A stretch of DNA of 64,000 nt from MGBC131033 sp910585655 (GTDB lineage: Bacteria; Bacillota; Clostridia; Lachnospirales; Lachnospiraceae). The translations under genes and the position numbers were made by a program. Below the pieces are notes generated by a model. It saw only the letters and a program-made list of their open reading frames with translations. It made no database searches and was not told where the DNA came from. Shown here piece by piece: positions 26,504 through 36,900 of the stretch. The stretch lies in assembly GCA_949502025.1 (NCBI GenBank), contig CATBCG010000024.1, positions 8,152-72,151 on the forward strand. The letters are read 5' to 3'. The stretch's first letter is position 1, and each line of letters opens with the position of its first letter.

Positions 26504-26582
26504 ATATTGAGGAAATGGAAAAAGAAGTTATATACTAGATGTGTAAATTATAGCGCTAATCCTGTAAAGATTCTATATTGAG
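26504..26582 (+). promoter_or_regulatory. Promoter of the Gfo/VOC/GH1 operon with two ATATTGAG boxes
   Basis: TTGAGG (26507-26512) and TATACT (26531-26536) are 18 bp apart. The -35 lies inside ATATTGAG (26504-26511), and a second exact copy occurs at 26575-26582, both matching the box near SBP1 (21259-21266). The octamer is a candidate binding site of the neighbouring YesN-type regulator. Confidence 0.5.
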
Positions 26583-26639
26583 ATAAGATTCAAAACCTGT
26601 AAACTCCTACCTACAGGCTAGATAAAGAAGGGAAAAATA

Positions 26640-27806
26640 ATGAAAGAAAAACAAACAAAAGCCATGCACGTTGGTGTCATCGGAGCAGGTATGATCAGCC
26701 GCACTTATTTGGATACCCTGGCAACCAAATTCCAGATTGTAAAAGTGACGGCGATTGCCGACCTAAACCCCCAAGCTGCAAAAAATGCTGCCCAAAAATA
26801 TAACATTCCAGCGGCAACCAACGAGAAAATTTTAAATGACCCAAACATTGATATCGTATTGAACCTGACGCCGCCCGCCGTTCACGAGTCGATCTTGTCC
26901 GATATTTTAAAAGCCGGCAAGCACGCATACACAGAAAAGTGCTTCACCTTAAATAGCAAGTCGGCTGCCAGGCTCTGCCAACTAGCCAAAAAACAAGGAA
27001 AATACCTGGGAACTGCCCCGGACACGTTCCTTTCCGGCTGGGCGCAAAATGCCCGGAAAATCATTGATTCCGGCGAGCTTGGCACGATCACCAGCTTTGC
27101 AATGGTGGGCAATCGAGACAACGACCGACTCCTTTCCGCTATGGATTATCTAAACAAGCCAGGCGGCGGCATTATTTTAGACTATTCCGTCTATTATCTT
27201 ACCATGCTGATAAACTTATTAGGACCGGTCAGCCGCGTCAACGCAACCATCAAGACACCTTACCCGACCCATGTAAACACATTTAAACCGTCTCCGAATT
27301 TCGGCAAAACCTTTGATACTCCGAACGAAAGCCAGTTTTATTCTATTTTAGAGCTGGAAAACGGTATCACTGGTACCCTGTCAATCAATGCAGACAGCGT
27401 ATTTTTCGACCAGACCTATTTTGCCATCTACGGCAGCAAAGGCATCCTCTACTGCGGCTGTCCAGACTGGTTCCCAGGTGAAGTACGTCTATACCGGAAT
27501 ACGACTGACTTTGCCAATGCAGAAAATCCACAGCACATCTTAGTGGAAACACCGTTTGGGTTTAAAAAGGATTCCCGTGGCGTAGGTCTGGCAGATATGG
27601 CTTACGCCATCCAAGAGGAACGCCCTGCCCGTGCCAGCGCCGAAACAGCTCTTCATGTGCTGGATATCCAAGAATGTATGGTCGCCAGCCATCAGGCAAA
27701 CAGCGCCTTTGTCACCGTGAAAACAACCACACAACGCGCTCTTCCGTTAAGAGAGCCACAAGGGACGGAGGAGAGCAGCCTGCAGACAAGGAGGATATCA
27801 GAATGA
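26640..27806 (+). CDS. Gfo/Idh/MocA-family oxidoreductase
   Basis: 388 aa. N-terminal Rossmann fold with VGVIGAGMISRTYLD, acidic residue in IADLNPQAA, and the hinge AYTEKCF containing the conserved Lys of the EKP motif, here with Cys for Pro. The C-terminal half is the alpha/beta dimerisation domain (GGGIILDYSVYYLTMLINLL). Known members use NAD(P) to oxidise or reduce hydroxyls of sugars and inositols. First gene of a three-gene operon with a VOC protein (ATGA overlap) and a beta-glucosidase, suggesting work on a sugar or glycoside released or taken up by that system. Substrate unknown. Confidence 0.9.
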   Translation: MKEKQTKAMHVGVIGAGMISRTYLDTLATKFQIVKVTAIADLNPQAAKNAAQKYNIPAATNEKILNDPNIDIVLNLTPPAVHESILSDILKAGKHAYTEKCFTLNSKSAARLCQLAKKQGKYLGTAPDTFLSGWAQNARKIIDSGELGTITSFAMVGNRDNDRLLSAMDYLNKPGGGIILDYSVYYLTMLINLLGPVSRVNATIKTPYPTHVNTFKPSPNFGKTFDTPNESQFYSILELENGITGTLSINADSVFFDQTYFAIYGSKGILYCGCPDWFPGEVRLYRNTTDFANAENPQHILVETPFGFKKDSRGVGLADMAYAIQEERPARASAETALHVLDIQECMVASHQANSAFVTVKTTTQRALPLREPQGTEESSLQTRRISE

Positions 27807-28315
27807 TTATACAAGCAAATTCGCACATTGGTTTCAACTGCAAGAACCTGGAAGAAAGCATCCGTTTTTACAAGGAAGTTTTGGGACTCAAGGAAAAATT
27901 CCGTCTCTATTATGGCGATATGCTTCCAAAACATCCAGAACACCGGGCTAAACTAGATCCACAGCGTCTGCAGGAGTTGGAGCAGTTAAAGGACCGTACT
28001 TGGATTGTTTATCTGGAGTGGCTGGACGGCTATTTTATTGAACTATTTGACGAAGTAAAAGCTCATCTGGACAATCTCCCGGATGATAGCAAATACGGGT
28101 ATACGCATTTTGCCTTGGTAGTAGATGACATTCAGGCGTTTTATGAAGAGTTGATAGCCCGCGGTGGAAAGGAGATCATCGACATTCCGCCTCAGCCTTG
28201 TATCGACCGAAATAAATCTATGTGGTTCCATGACCCGGACGGCAATAAAATCGAAGTTCACGAATATAGCCAAACTGCAATGCAAAAGGTCGGTCGGGAA
28301 CTTCCAAAGGAATAA
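27803..28315 (+). CDS. VOC-superfamily (glyoxalase/dioxygenase-fold) protein
   Basis: 170 aa. Two beta-alpha-beta-beta-beta modules: NSHIGFNCKNLEESIRFYKE-VLGL at the N-terminus and YTHFALVVDDIQAFYEELIA later, closing with WFHDPDGNKIEVHEY. Metal-ligand candidates are His in NSHIGF, Glu in the middle strand (YFIELFDE), His in YTHFAL and Glu in KIEVHEY, the usual VOC set. Start ATG overlaps the Gfo/Idh stop and has AAGGAGG. In a glycoside operon it could act as a metal-dependent isomerase or lyase; this is inference. Confidence 0.85.
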   Translation: MIIQANSHIGFNCKNLEESIRFYKEVLGLKEKFRLYYGDMLPKHPEHRAKLDPQRLQELEQLKDRTWIVYLEWLDGYFIELFDEVKAHLDNLPDDSKYGYTHFALVVDDIQAFYEELIARGGKEIIDIPPQPCIDRNKSMWFHDPDGNKIEVHEYSQTAMQKVGRELPKE

Positions 28316-28370
28316 GAAAAGCAAATTTAGTAAAAATAGCAAATGGGAACAAGAAAGGTGGATGATAAGA

Positions 28371-29726
28371 TTGAAAGTAACATTTCCAAAAGAATTTATC
28401 TGGGGAGCCGCTACCGCTGCCCAGCAGGTAGAGGGAGCAGCCTTTGAGGATGGTCGCGGTCTTTCGATCTGGGATGTGTTTTGCCGGATTCCGGGCAAAG
28501 TACGGAATAATCAGGTGCCGGACGTCACCTGCGACCAGTATCACCGTTATGAAGAGGATGTACAGCTCATGAAAAAGCTGGGGCTAAAAAGCTATCGCTT
28601 TTCTTTCTCCTGGTCGCGGATCCTGCCGGATGGCACTGGCACGGTAAACGAGCAAGGAATCGCCTATTACAAACGCCTGATTCACTGTCTAAAGGAAAAC
28701 GGAATTAAGCCGAACGCTACCATGTACCATTGGGATCTTCCCTACCAGCTACAACTCAAGGGCGGTTGGGGCAACCGGGATTCTATCCAGTGGTTTACAG
28801 AGTATGCCAAGGTGCTGTTAGATAACTTTGGAGACGAGATCGATATGTGGGTTACATTCAACGAGCCAATCGCCACTTATGTAGGCTATGGCTTGGGGAC
28901 TTTTGCCCCTGGTCTGACCGACGAGGCATATGCCAGACAAGCTCTGCACCACTTACTGGTCGCTCACGGTGAAGCAGTAAAATTGTTCCGCACCTATCAT
29001 CTGCCAAAAGCTCAGATCGGTATTGTCGTAGATATCTGGAAGCATAAAGCCGGTCGCCCTGGCAATAAGGAGGACGAAGCGCTGGCACAAAAAGGCAACG
29101 AAATCGCCGGATATGGTTGGTTCTTACATCCGTTGTTTTTAGGCGGCTACTCCGATACATTGACGAACTACTACCAGGAAAACCACCTGACACCGCATAT
29201 AAAAGACGATGACTTTAAAACCATCCGACAGCCAATTGATTTTTACGGTCTGAACTTCTACAATGGTTTGGTGGACAACGCAGAGGAAAACCGCAAACGC
29301 GCAGAGCAAAAAGCAGCAGGCGGCAACTATCAGAACAAACCGGAACAGCATCCGGAAGCGATCTATGAAGTGATGCACATGCTGGTAGAAAAATATCACG
29401 TAGACATACCGATTTATGTAACAGAAAACGGCGCGATTCAATTGGATTTCGGCGATAAACCAAAAGAAGATTTCCTAGAAGACGACGAACGGATTGCTTA
29501 TTTGGAGAAAGTGCTGTATTGGCTGAAAAAGGCTATAGACGATGGCATTGATATCCGAGGGTATTATTTGTGGAGTCTGTTAGATAACTTTGAGTGGAAC
29601 GCGGGTACTTTTATGCGCTATGGCATTTGCTACACAGACTTTGAAACTTTAGAGCGTACTCCAAAAAAGAGTGCCAACTGGTATAAACAGGTCATTGCTG
29701 AAAGCGGATTTGATAGGTATGAATGA
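28371..29726 (+). CDS. GH1-family beta-glucosidase
   Basis: 451 aa, full-length GH1 TIM barrel. Acid/base Glu165 in VTFNEP and nucleophile Glu352 in YVTENG are present. The late motif LLDNFEWNAG contains the Glu-Trp that binds an unphosphorylated sugar, so a beta-glycosidase is favoured over a 6-phospho-beta-glucosidase. The start is most likely the TTG at 28371: AAAGGTGG (28354-28361) is 9 nt before it, while the ATG at 28362 touches the ribosome binding site. No signal peptide, so it hydrolyses imported glycosides in the cytosol. Third gene of the Gfo/VOC/GH1 operon. Confidence 0.92.
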   Translation: MKVTFPKEFIWGAATAAQQVEGAAFEDGRGLSIWDVFCRIPGKVRNNQVPDVTCDQYHRYEEDVQLMKKLGLKSYRFSFSWSRILPDGTGTVNEQGIAYYKRLIHCLKENGIKPNATMYHWDLPYQLQLKGGWGNRDSIQWFTEYAKVLLDNFGDEIDMWVTFNEPIATYVGYGLGTFAPGLTDEAYARQALHHLLVAHGEAVKLFRTYHLPKAQIGIVVDIWKHKAGRPGNKEDEALAQKGNEIAGYGWFLHPLFLGGYSDTLTNYYQENHLTPHIKDDDFKTIRQPIDFYGLNFYNGLVDNAEENRKRAEQKAAGGNYQNKPEQHPEAIYEVMHMLVEKYHVDIPIYVTENGAIQLDFGDKPKEDFLEDDERIAYLEKVLYWLKKAIDDGIDIRGYYLWSLLDNFEWNAGTFMRYGICYTDFETLERTPKKSANWYKQVIAESGFDRYE

Positions 29727-29745
29727 AACTGTTGTATAGGAATAA

Positions 29746-29961
29746 TTGCAAAAGGGGCAAAGCCTAAAATCCGGCTCTTCCCGAGACCGTTTCAAGTTTA
29801 AGACAAAAACATGTGAATCGTTCTGCGATGGAGTAGATGTCTATTTGACAGAAGAAGATATGACAGAAAAAGAAAAAAAGTTTTGTAAAACCATCGTTCC
29901 AGTATCTCTCTATGATGATTTTTCTATTCCACTGGAGGAGATTTTTTATAATCTTATTTAG
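29746..29961 (+). CDS. Small uncharacterised ORF after the beta-glucosidase gene
   Basis: A 71-codon frame rich in Lys, Phe and Cys, 19 bp after the GH1 gene. There is no clear ribosome binding site at its first ATG; AAAAGGGG is 4 nt away only. The second half (MTEKEKKFCKTIVPVSLYDD) looks protein-like and could be the tail of a degraded gene. I recognise no family. Apart from this frame and the terminator, I see nothing in 29727-30033. Confidence 0.25.
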   Translation: MQKGQSLKSGSSRDRFKFKTKTCESFCDGVDVYLTEEDMTEKEKKFCKTIVPVSLYDDFSIPLEEIFYNLI

Positions 29962-29989
29962 AAAATAACAGGCAGAAAATATAAAACAA

Positions 29990-30020
29990 AAGGCGATCGC
30001 TGCGCTGGCAACGATCGCCG
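29990..30020. terminator. Terminator between convergent GH1 region and DUF885 gene
   Basis: GGCGATCG (29992-29999) and CGATCGCC (30012-30019) form a perfect stem. On the minus strand it is followed by TTTTGTTTTATATTTT, so it mainly terminates the DUF885 gene. Confidence 0.75.
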
Positions 30021-30033
30021 ATAGGATTTCTTT

Positions 30034-31794
30034 CTACTTCGCCATCCACTTCCGAAGAACCTCAAACGGCGCAGGTCCCAAATCCAGTAATTTTTCATGA
30101 TACGCCACAGCATCAAACTTCTCGCCCGCATGTTCTTTTTCCCAGACTTTTTCCGCTTCGCTGCGCAGACCGGCAAATTCCAGATAACCGATGATATAAT
30201 CCAACGTATTCGCTGGTTCTTCGATGCTCGACCAATATATTCCGTCCGCATCCTCTACCGTACTAGCCAGACCATAGCCAGCCAAATATTCATAAGTATC
30301 TTCTAGGCTCCAGCCATCGTAGTTGATTCCGATATCAATTCGACCGCAAATCGCCAGCACGGTCATGTTATTGTATTTTAAAAGGTTGGTCAGGCTTTCG
30401 GAGAACCCTGCATATTCATAGGTGCTGTACTCGGCATAGGTCGCCCAGCCTTCCGAATAACCGCCAAAGGAAAGAAGCTGACGAATCGGCGCAGGATTCG
30501 TCTGGTTAAAACGTACTGTTTCATATAGATGCCCCGGAAACCCTTCGTGTCCTAAGGTAGTAAACAAGGTATCCATATTTCCGTTTTTTTCACTCTCATT
30601 GATATAAATAGACAGATTCCCCCAGTCGTCTAAAGCAGGAGTAAGGAAAAAGGCTGGGCTTAAATGTTCCTGCATGGAAGGATCGACGTATTTAACCGAA
30701 TAATCCGTATCTTCTATCGGCGGATAGTCCGCCTGTATTGCCTCTTTTAAATAAGATAAAATTTCCTCCGGCTCTGTCTTTGGCCACTCTGGGGAAGCCG
30801 TCTGTTCCAGGGCGCTTGGCTCTGCCGTATATGCTAACTGGATTCGCGCAATTCCCTCCTGAACCGTCTTTTCCAATTCAGTTTTCATTTTACTGATGCT
30901 CCAATCAGAACCAGTATTGTTTTTCACCAACCATTCGTAATATGCCTTGCCCTCAGGAAACTCACATAATCCCTTTTCATTTTTTCCGGTTCCCTTTAAT
31001 TCGTTTAAAACAGAGATAATTTCCTCATAAGCAGGAATCACATATTCCTTTACCAAACGTTTATTTTCATATTCAAAGGCAAGACGTTCATCCTCATTGA
31101 TATCTGAAAGACCGCTAAGACGCCCGGCAAACGTCGTAATCATAAAGTTTTCATCGGGGTTTTTTATAAAGTCTTCACATTGACTGATAATATCGTCCAC
31201 TGCCCGATCTGAAAGAAACAGTCCTGCCGCAGAACGCCTCCGTTCTACCTCTAAAATATCCTCAAAATAGTCTTTTACGCAAGGCAGAATATTCAAATAA
31301 TCCTTGACATCCTTTGCCGAATAAAACTTATATTCCACCAGCAAAACCGGAAGCTGCGCCTGCAGCCCAGTCGTTGGGCTAAACACCTCGTCATATAGAA
31401 AATAAGACTCTCCTTCTATCGTGGTATTCAAGGAATGCTCCATAATATCATAGCTAAGCTGTTGTGCCTCTGTTAAGCTTTCATAGTCAAACTGCCCAAG
31501 CTCCTCTAATGTTTCCTTTGCGTCCTCTAAGTTCTCCCGGAAACTTTCCTCGCTGTATTCTCCTAGGGTCGGTTCCATATCCGTAATCCCATAATTTTCC
31601 GGATGCGCCAGGGTATAATGCAGGGAAATAGAATCAGACTGCACGTTTTCCCGAAACTGGTCTTCCAGGAATTGGTCAAATTTAGCCTGATCCTTTTCTC
31701 CTCCCTGAGACGTTTCATTCCCTTTAGAACAGCCCGTTAGGGCTACCAGCATAACCACCAAAAGTGCCGCCAAAAGCCTTCTGCCATTTTTCAT
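30034..31794 (-). CDS. DUF885-family lipoprotein, putative metallopeptidase
   Basis: 586 aa. Lipoprotein signal peptide (LLVVMLVALTGC) anchors it outside the membrane. The DUF885 core includes LGHEGFPGHLYE near residue 415, an HExxH-like zinc motif of the gluzincin type, and downstream FGGYSEGWATYAE, where a Glu can be the third ligand. Members resemble M32/M2-like carboxypeptidases, but few have been characterised. Start at 31794 (MKNGRRLL) is set by AGGAGA about 8 nt upstream. It is a single gene bounded by a terminator. Possible role: trimming of peptides at the cell surface. Confidence 0.85.
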   Translation of the reverse strand: MKNGRRLLAALLVVMLVALTGCSKGNETSQGGEKDQAKFDQFLEDQFRENVQSDSISLHYTLAHPENYGITDMEPTLGEYSEESFRENLEDAKETLEELGQFDYESLTEAQQLSYDIMEHSLNTTIEGESYFLYDEVFSPTTGLQAQLPVLLVEYKFYSAKDVKDYLNILPCVKDYFEDILEVERRRSAAGLFLSDRAVDDIISQCEDFIKNPDENFMITTFAGRLSGLSDINEDERLAFEYENKRLVKEYVIPAYEEIISVLNELKGTGKNEKGLCEFPEGKAYYEWLVKNNTGSDWSISKMKTELEKTVQEGIARIQLAYTAEPSALEQTASPEWPKTEPEEILSYLKEAIQADYPPIEDTDYSVKYVDPSMQEHLSPAFFLTPALDDWGNLSIYINESEKNGNMDTLFTTLGHEGFPGHLYETVRFNQTNPAPIRQLLSFGGYSEGWATYAEYSTYEYAGFSESLTNLLKYNNMTVLAICGRIDIGINYDGWSLEDTYEYLAGYGLASTVEDADGIYWSSIEEPANTLDYIIGYLEFAGLRSEAEKVWEKEHAGEKFDAVAYHEKLLDLGPAPFEVLRKWMAK

Positions 31795-31892
31795 TTTTTC
31801 TCTCTCCTGTCCCGTGTGCATTTTAAGTAACAGTCCAGACCTGACGAAACGCCAAACTGAACTGTTACATTTTATTACCTGCCAAGGCTATT

Positions 31893-32372
31893 CTATGCCT
31901 TAAAGCCTCGATTTTCTTCATCCGGTGATACCAGGGTTTCATTCAATACGCCCCGCCCGTAAGTCAGACCGGCGTACAACTTTTGTGTATGCTCCATAAC
32001 CGGAAGTGAATGATCCTGCTGCGCTACCCCTTCAAACGCTGTGTACAAACCGCGCAGCACCTTTTCCGCAGCATCCAGTTCCGTATCCTTACGCTGTATT
32101 CTGGCATGGTTCAGACAACGGTTTACATAGATATAAAGCCGCATCAGGTTTTTGGAAACCGGATAACTGATATCCAATGCTACCATCAGCTCACTTACAA
32201 AACGGACGGCATGGGCAAGGCTCTTTTGAAAGCTTGCCGGATCTCCTGATGCCAGCAGCTCCCTGGCGTCCTGAATATCCTCCAGGATAATATCATACAT
32301 AATAACAATCAGTTCGCTTCGGTTTGCCTGCGTTACCCTCCTGGAATATGCCTTTATGGATTCTTCCTTCAT
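31893..32372 (-). CDS. fliS: Flagellar export chaperone FliS
   Basis: 159-aa, mostly helical. The pattern SELIVIMYDIILEDIQDARE followed by helices ending in LYIYVNRCLNHARI matches FliS, which caps the disordered C-terminus of flagellin and keeps it export-ready in the cytosol. AGGAGG precedes the ATG. It lies directly downstream of the flagellin gene in the same direction, the usual partner position. The C-terminal 45 residues are longer than in short FliS proteins. Confidence 0.88.
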   Translation of the reverse strand: MKEESIKAYSRRVTQANRSELIVIMYDIILEDIQDARELLASGDPASFQKSLAHAVRFVSELMVALDISYPVSKNLMRLYIYVNRCLNHARIQRKDTELDAAEKVLRGLYTAFEGVAQQDHSLPVMEHTQKLYAGLTYGRGVLNETLVSPDEENRGFKA

Positions 32373-32462
32373 TCTTTCCTCCTACTTTCTGCATGTTCCC
32401 TTTTTTTATCGACCTATGCACTACCATGTCTATCTACATATTGCATATCGCTACGATCGCTG

Positions 32463-33968
32463 TTAGCCCTGTAACAGACTCAAAACGTTCTGCGGTCGCT
32501 CGTTAGCCTGTGCCAGCACGGATGTTCCTGCCTGAGAAAGCACTGTCTGTTGGGTATAGTTCGTCATTTCCTCAGCCATATCTACATCTTCGATTCGAGA
32601 TAATGCTTCCGTCATGTTCAAAACAGTCTCGTCCAAGCTCATGATGGAATGTTCCAAACGGTTCTGGTACGAACCAAGCTTCGAGCGAATAGACGATATC
32701 ATAGCAATCGCATCGTCCAGTTTTGCAATGCCCTCTGACGCACCCTCTCTGGTAGACAGATTCAAAGTAGCGATCCCCAATGTCTCCGGGGTAATCTTTG
32801 GAATGTTGACCGACATTTCCTGATAGGTGTTCGCACCAATCTGCAAAATCATTGCTCCGGCGTCCAGGACTGTCATGTTAATCTCCTGATCGCCGTCAGC
32901 ATCCGGCGCTTCTGCCATTTCCTCTCCTATCATCGTATCCTCAAACTGTGTCCCTGCCGTTCCAGGTTCTACCTTGATTTTCATTTCAAAACCATCTTGA
33001 TCAACAATCGAAATATAATTTCCTTCTGCCTTCATAGAAGTAGTCGTATCAAATCCCTCATTGAGTGCAATCGCCGCATCAATACCTGTTACAGTAGTCT
33101 TTTCACTGGAAAGCCCTAATTCCGCTGCTAATTCCTCACTGCTACACACAATTTCCATCTCTACCGCACTACCATAATCACGACTTACAAACAACAGCGC
33201 ATCTCCTGGTGTATATTCCTCTGTCGTATAACCTGCCCAATCCGGATCTCCATCCTCTAAATCCGGACCGTCTCCCAATGCTCCCATCCGAATGTTGGCA
33301 CGATCACAGGCAGCCTGAAGCTTTTGGAATACTGCCATAGTATCTTCTCCTGCCTCTATTTTAACAACCTCACCATTGATGCTCACACTTCCGCTGTTTT
33401 CTATTTCATCCCCGGCTCCCCCGGTATCCCCCACGATCACCGCCTGCCTCGGATCACGCGTCACAGTAATGCCATAGTCTCCGGATAGTACCTTATCCGC
33501 TGTAGAAAATACGGTGACACTGGTCTTATCCGCATAGCTCTGACGTCCTACGTCACCGTTAAGCAGACGCTTTGTATTAAATTCCGTATCATTTGCAATA
33601 CGTGCAATTTCCTGGCGAAGCTGATCCACTTCCTTTTGTATCGTTTCCCGGTCATCCCATGTATACGTATCATTGGCTGACTGAACTGCCAGCTCTCTCA
33701 TTCTCTGAAGCATAGCAGTCACTTCATTTAAAGCGCCCTCTGCTGTCTGGATAACGGAAATACCATCCGACGCATTTCGAGAAGCCTGCTCTAAGCCCTC
33801 GATCTGCGTTTTCATCTTCCTGGTAATCGACATTCCTGCAGCATCGTCCGCCGACTGGTTAATTCGATAGCCGGACGTCAGTCTCCGAATACTTTTATCC
33901 AGCTTGTTTTCTGTTCTCCCCAACTGTGTATTTGCCCGAATTGCGGACATATTATGATTAATTCTCAT
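32463..33968 (-). CDS. hag: Flagellin
   Basis: 501 aa. The N-terminal D0/D1 region (MRINHNMSAIRANTQLGRTE, LTSGYRINQSADDAAGMSIT, QTAEGALNEVTAMLQRMREL) and C-terminal D1/D0 (NRLEHSIMSLDETVLNMTEA, TSVLAQANERPQNVLSLLQG) are complete. The middle, about residues 150-380, is an acidic variable D2/D3-type insert, longer than in minimal 270-aa flagellins. It is exported through the flagellar type III apparatus and polymerises into the filament. The gene lies 14 bp after the large flagella-associated gene, so its promoter is probably inside that gene. Confidence 0.95.
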   Translation of the reverse strand: MRINHNMSAIRANTQLGRTENKLDKSIRRLTSGYRINQSADDAAGMSITRKMKTQIEGLEQASRNASDGISVIQTAEGALNEVTAMLQRMRELAVQSANDTYTWDDRETIQKEVDQLRQEIARIANDTEFNTKRLLNGDVGRQSYADKTSVTVFSTADKVLSGDYGITVTRDPRQAVIVGDTGGAGDEIENSGSVSINGEVVKIEAGEDTMAVFQKLQAACDRANIRMGALGDGPDLEDGDPDWAGYTTEEYTPGDALLFVSRDYGSAVEMEIVCSSEELAAELGLSSEKTTVTGIDAAIALNEGFDTTTSMKAEGNYISIVDQDGFEMKIKVEPGTAGTQFEDTMIGEEMAEAPDADGDQEINMTVLDAGAMILQIGANTYQEMSVNIPKITPETLGIATLNLSTREGASEGIAKLDDAIAMISSIRSKLGSYQNRLEHSIMSLDETVLNMTEALSRIEDVDMAEEMTNYTQQTVLSQAGTSVLAQANERPQNVLSLLQG

Positions 33969-33982
33969 GTTCTTCTTCCTTT

Positions 33983-36900
33983 CTATCTGCTTATAATATC
34001 AATCACTGCCTTCGCTGCCTGATAAAGCTGTTTAGTCTGGGCAGAACGGCTTTGTGTTGCTGCTCCCGCTTCCGTCTCCTGTCCGGTCTCTGCCAAAGGA
34101 AGCGAAGTAGTGTGATGAACGGAACGTCCTCCTGCCAAATGAGACGTCAGGCTGCCCGTTTCAAGCCCTGCCGCCGCAATCGCCTCACGAATAGCAGGAA
34201 GCTTTTGCTCCAATACCTCCTGCGCCTGTCTGGACTCACACCTAAAATATCCTTCCAATTTCCCATTCTGTACCCAGAAATCACCCTTGACCGGTACATA
34301 TTCCTCCGTCCCTGGCTGCAACATACCCATAGACAGTTCGACCTTTCCATTGGCGCCTTGGCTCTGTTCTGCTTTTGCTCCGTGCCGTACTGTCAGCCGA
34401 ATACGCGATATGCTTCCATCTTCCCGTACCACTGGTATCTCATAATGCTCCTGCCCAGCCAGACGTTCCGATAAGCTCATCGCCCGTCCTAACGTCCTAA
34501 GCTGCTGAAGCCGCTCAAAGGTCAAAATCTGTCCGCTTCCGGACTCTCCCGGCTGTTTTTCCTGCTGGATCTGCTCCAATATCCGCTCCTGAAGCTGCTT
34601 TACCTGCTCCTGGAATTCTTCTGGCGGCTCATTTCCCAGACTATCCAATACCCCGTGACTCTCTTGTTCCAGCCGCTCCCGCTCTGCACTCGGAAGCCCC
34701 TTAACAAAATCCTCCAGCTGCCGGTCTGACCCTAACAATTCTTTTGCTGCCTCTAACAGCACCGGCGTACTTTCTATTCCGTGTTCCTGCAAGAAAGAAA
34801 CTGCTTCCTGACTATCGGCAATCTGCTCCGTCAGGTGCTTGGTCTGCCACTCTCGATAATCCGCCTCTGGCTCTTCCAATACATGCCGAAGCTGTCTCGC
34901 CTCTTCTGCTGCCAATTTCTGCCAAACATCTGCTCGTTCTACACTGGTTGGATCCGTATTTTCATAACCTTGTGCAATCTGATCCGTAATCGAAGCCGAT
35001 TTTCGAGTGACGGTCTCCCTTGCTCCTATGCCTTCCCCTGCCGTCTGATCAATCCTGCCCGTATTCCTGGTACGAACTGCTGTCAGAAGGTTTTGAAGTG
35101 TCAGTTCCTGCCCGGCTTCTACCACAGCCCCGATTGCTGCACCATCACTTTTTTCTATCTGATGCAGCAGACGATAAATTCCAATATAAGAGGAACGCTC
35201 CTCCTCGCTGATACCATGCTGCTTTTCCAGCTTCCATAAAAACCGGCTGCTGGACTCCTCCTGGCTTGCTGTTCCACTGTCAGAATGAGCCGGCATATCT
35301 TCCATTCCCTGATCCGAAAGTTCCCGGATAACATTCCCCAGTTCTTCCATTGACATTTGCAATGGATTCTGACCGGAACGAATCAGCTTCAACACCGTTC
35401 CCGGTTTCATTTCCCGCAAGGTTTCCGCTACCCGACTGTCATAATAACGCATCTGTGCTACCGATTCCGCTGTAATCTCCAGGCTGTTATAACCTAATAT
35501 CCGTACTGCGCGCTCATTTGCAGCGTTCGCTTCCAGCTCCAGACTTTCTAACAAATGATCTACGCTACGAAATGCCTTTTTCATGGAATCGCCCAAATCT
35601 CGACGAACCTCGGTAGCCATGGTCTCATAAGCCTCCCCTGCCCGTACGTAACGCTCTCCAATCTGTTCAATCGCCGTACCGTCCTGTTTTATAGCAGATG
35701 TAATCCGGCTTCCTTCCTCATAAAATGCTTCAAACGTAATCTGCCCGGCGCTCCGGTAAACGCTTCCCATTGCATACATCGAAAACGACATACTTTCTTG
35801 ACGTTTTTCCGCTACTTCCTGGAGCAATGCCGCTGTTTGACTGTCTGCGCCATCTCCCTGTTCCTCACACAGCTTCTGGTAATAACTGTTTTCCAATTCC
35901 CTTAGACCCTCTACAATCTGGGTTAAGTTTTCTGTATCCAGACGGATTCCCTTTTTTAAAAGCTGTACGGCAGCTTCGGTAGTCATTTTCAACCGTACCT
36001 CTTCCATCTGTCGTCTCATCGTAATTTGTCCGATGCTGTCTAAATCTATCTGATTCCACTTTGTTACAGCATAGGAAGCCTCCCGCTGACGGGCGTCTCC
36101 TAAAACAGTTTCGGTTGCTTTCCCCCCTACGGACGCCTGATCGACCAGCTTCTCTATGATTTCATCCTGTAAAGTATCTGCCGCCTCCTGCGGAACGCCC
36201 GAAACCTCTGTTTCATTGGCTGTATCCATACCATCCGCCAATCTATGTAAGCTTTCCAGCTCCGCCATATTTTTCCCGTCTATCGCCAGACCATGCTCAA
36301 ACAACCACTGCGCCTCCTGCATAGATTCCTCTGTTATCGGAATTCCCTCTTGCTCAAGCTTCGCAGCAGCCTGCGGCTCAATCTGCGTCCAAGCTTCGGT
36401 CGTATCAGGGGTTCCTCCTGGCACATCTTCTCCTATTCCCCGCGCCGTACTCTGATAACCGTTCGGCGTATTTTCCCTCATCCCCTGGGCATTCATAAAA
36501 GAAGCCCGGTAAAGATTCTCGATACTGCTTTCCAGTCCGTTTTCCAGCAAATAAGAGAAAGAACCTTCGCCCAGCCTGCCGACTGCCTGTTCTGCCAATC
36601 CTAACGCCGTGGAAAGCCGTTCCAAATTCGCCTCTGTCACAGGCATCCCTACGGCTGCCAGCCGTTCTGCCAGCTTTTGTTCAGCCTCGCTCAAAGACGC
36701 CTCTTCTATCTGCTCCCTCGTTACTCGCTGCTTTTCTACCTGCTGTTCTATTCCCTCCTGCCGAAGCGCCCTACTGTCCTTGATACGCTGCACAGCGCGT
36801 TCCAACTGCTGGGCGGTATACTCGTCGTACAGACTTCCTTCTTCGTCTAACTCCTCTACATCCTCTGGCACAACATTGTCTTCTACCCATACCAATTGCT

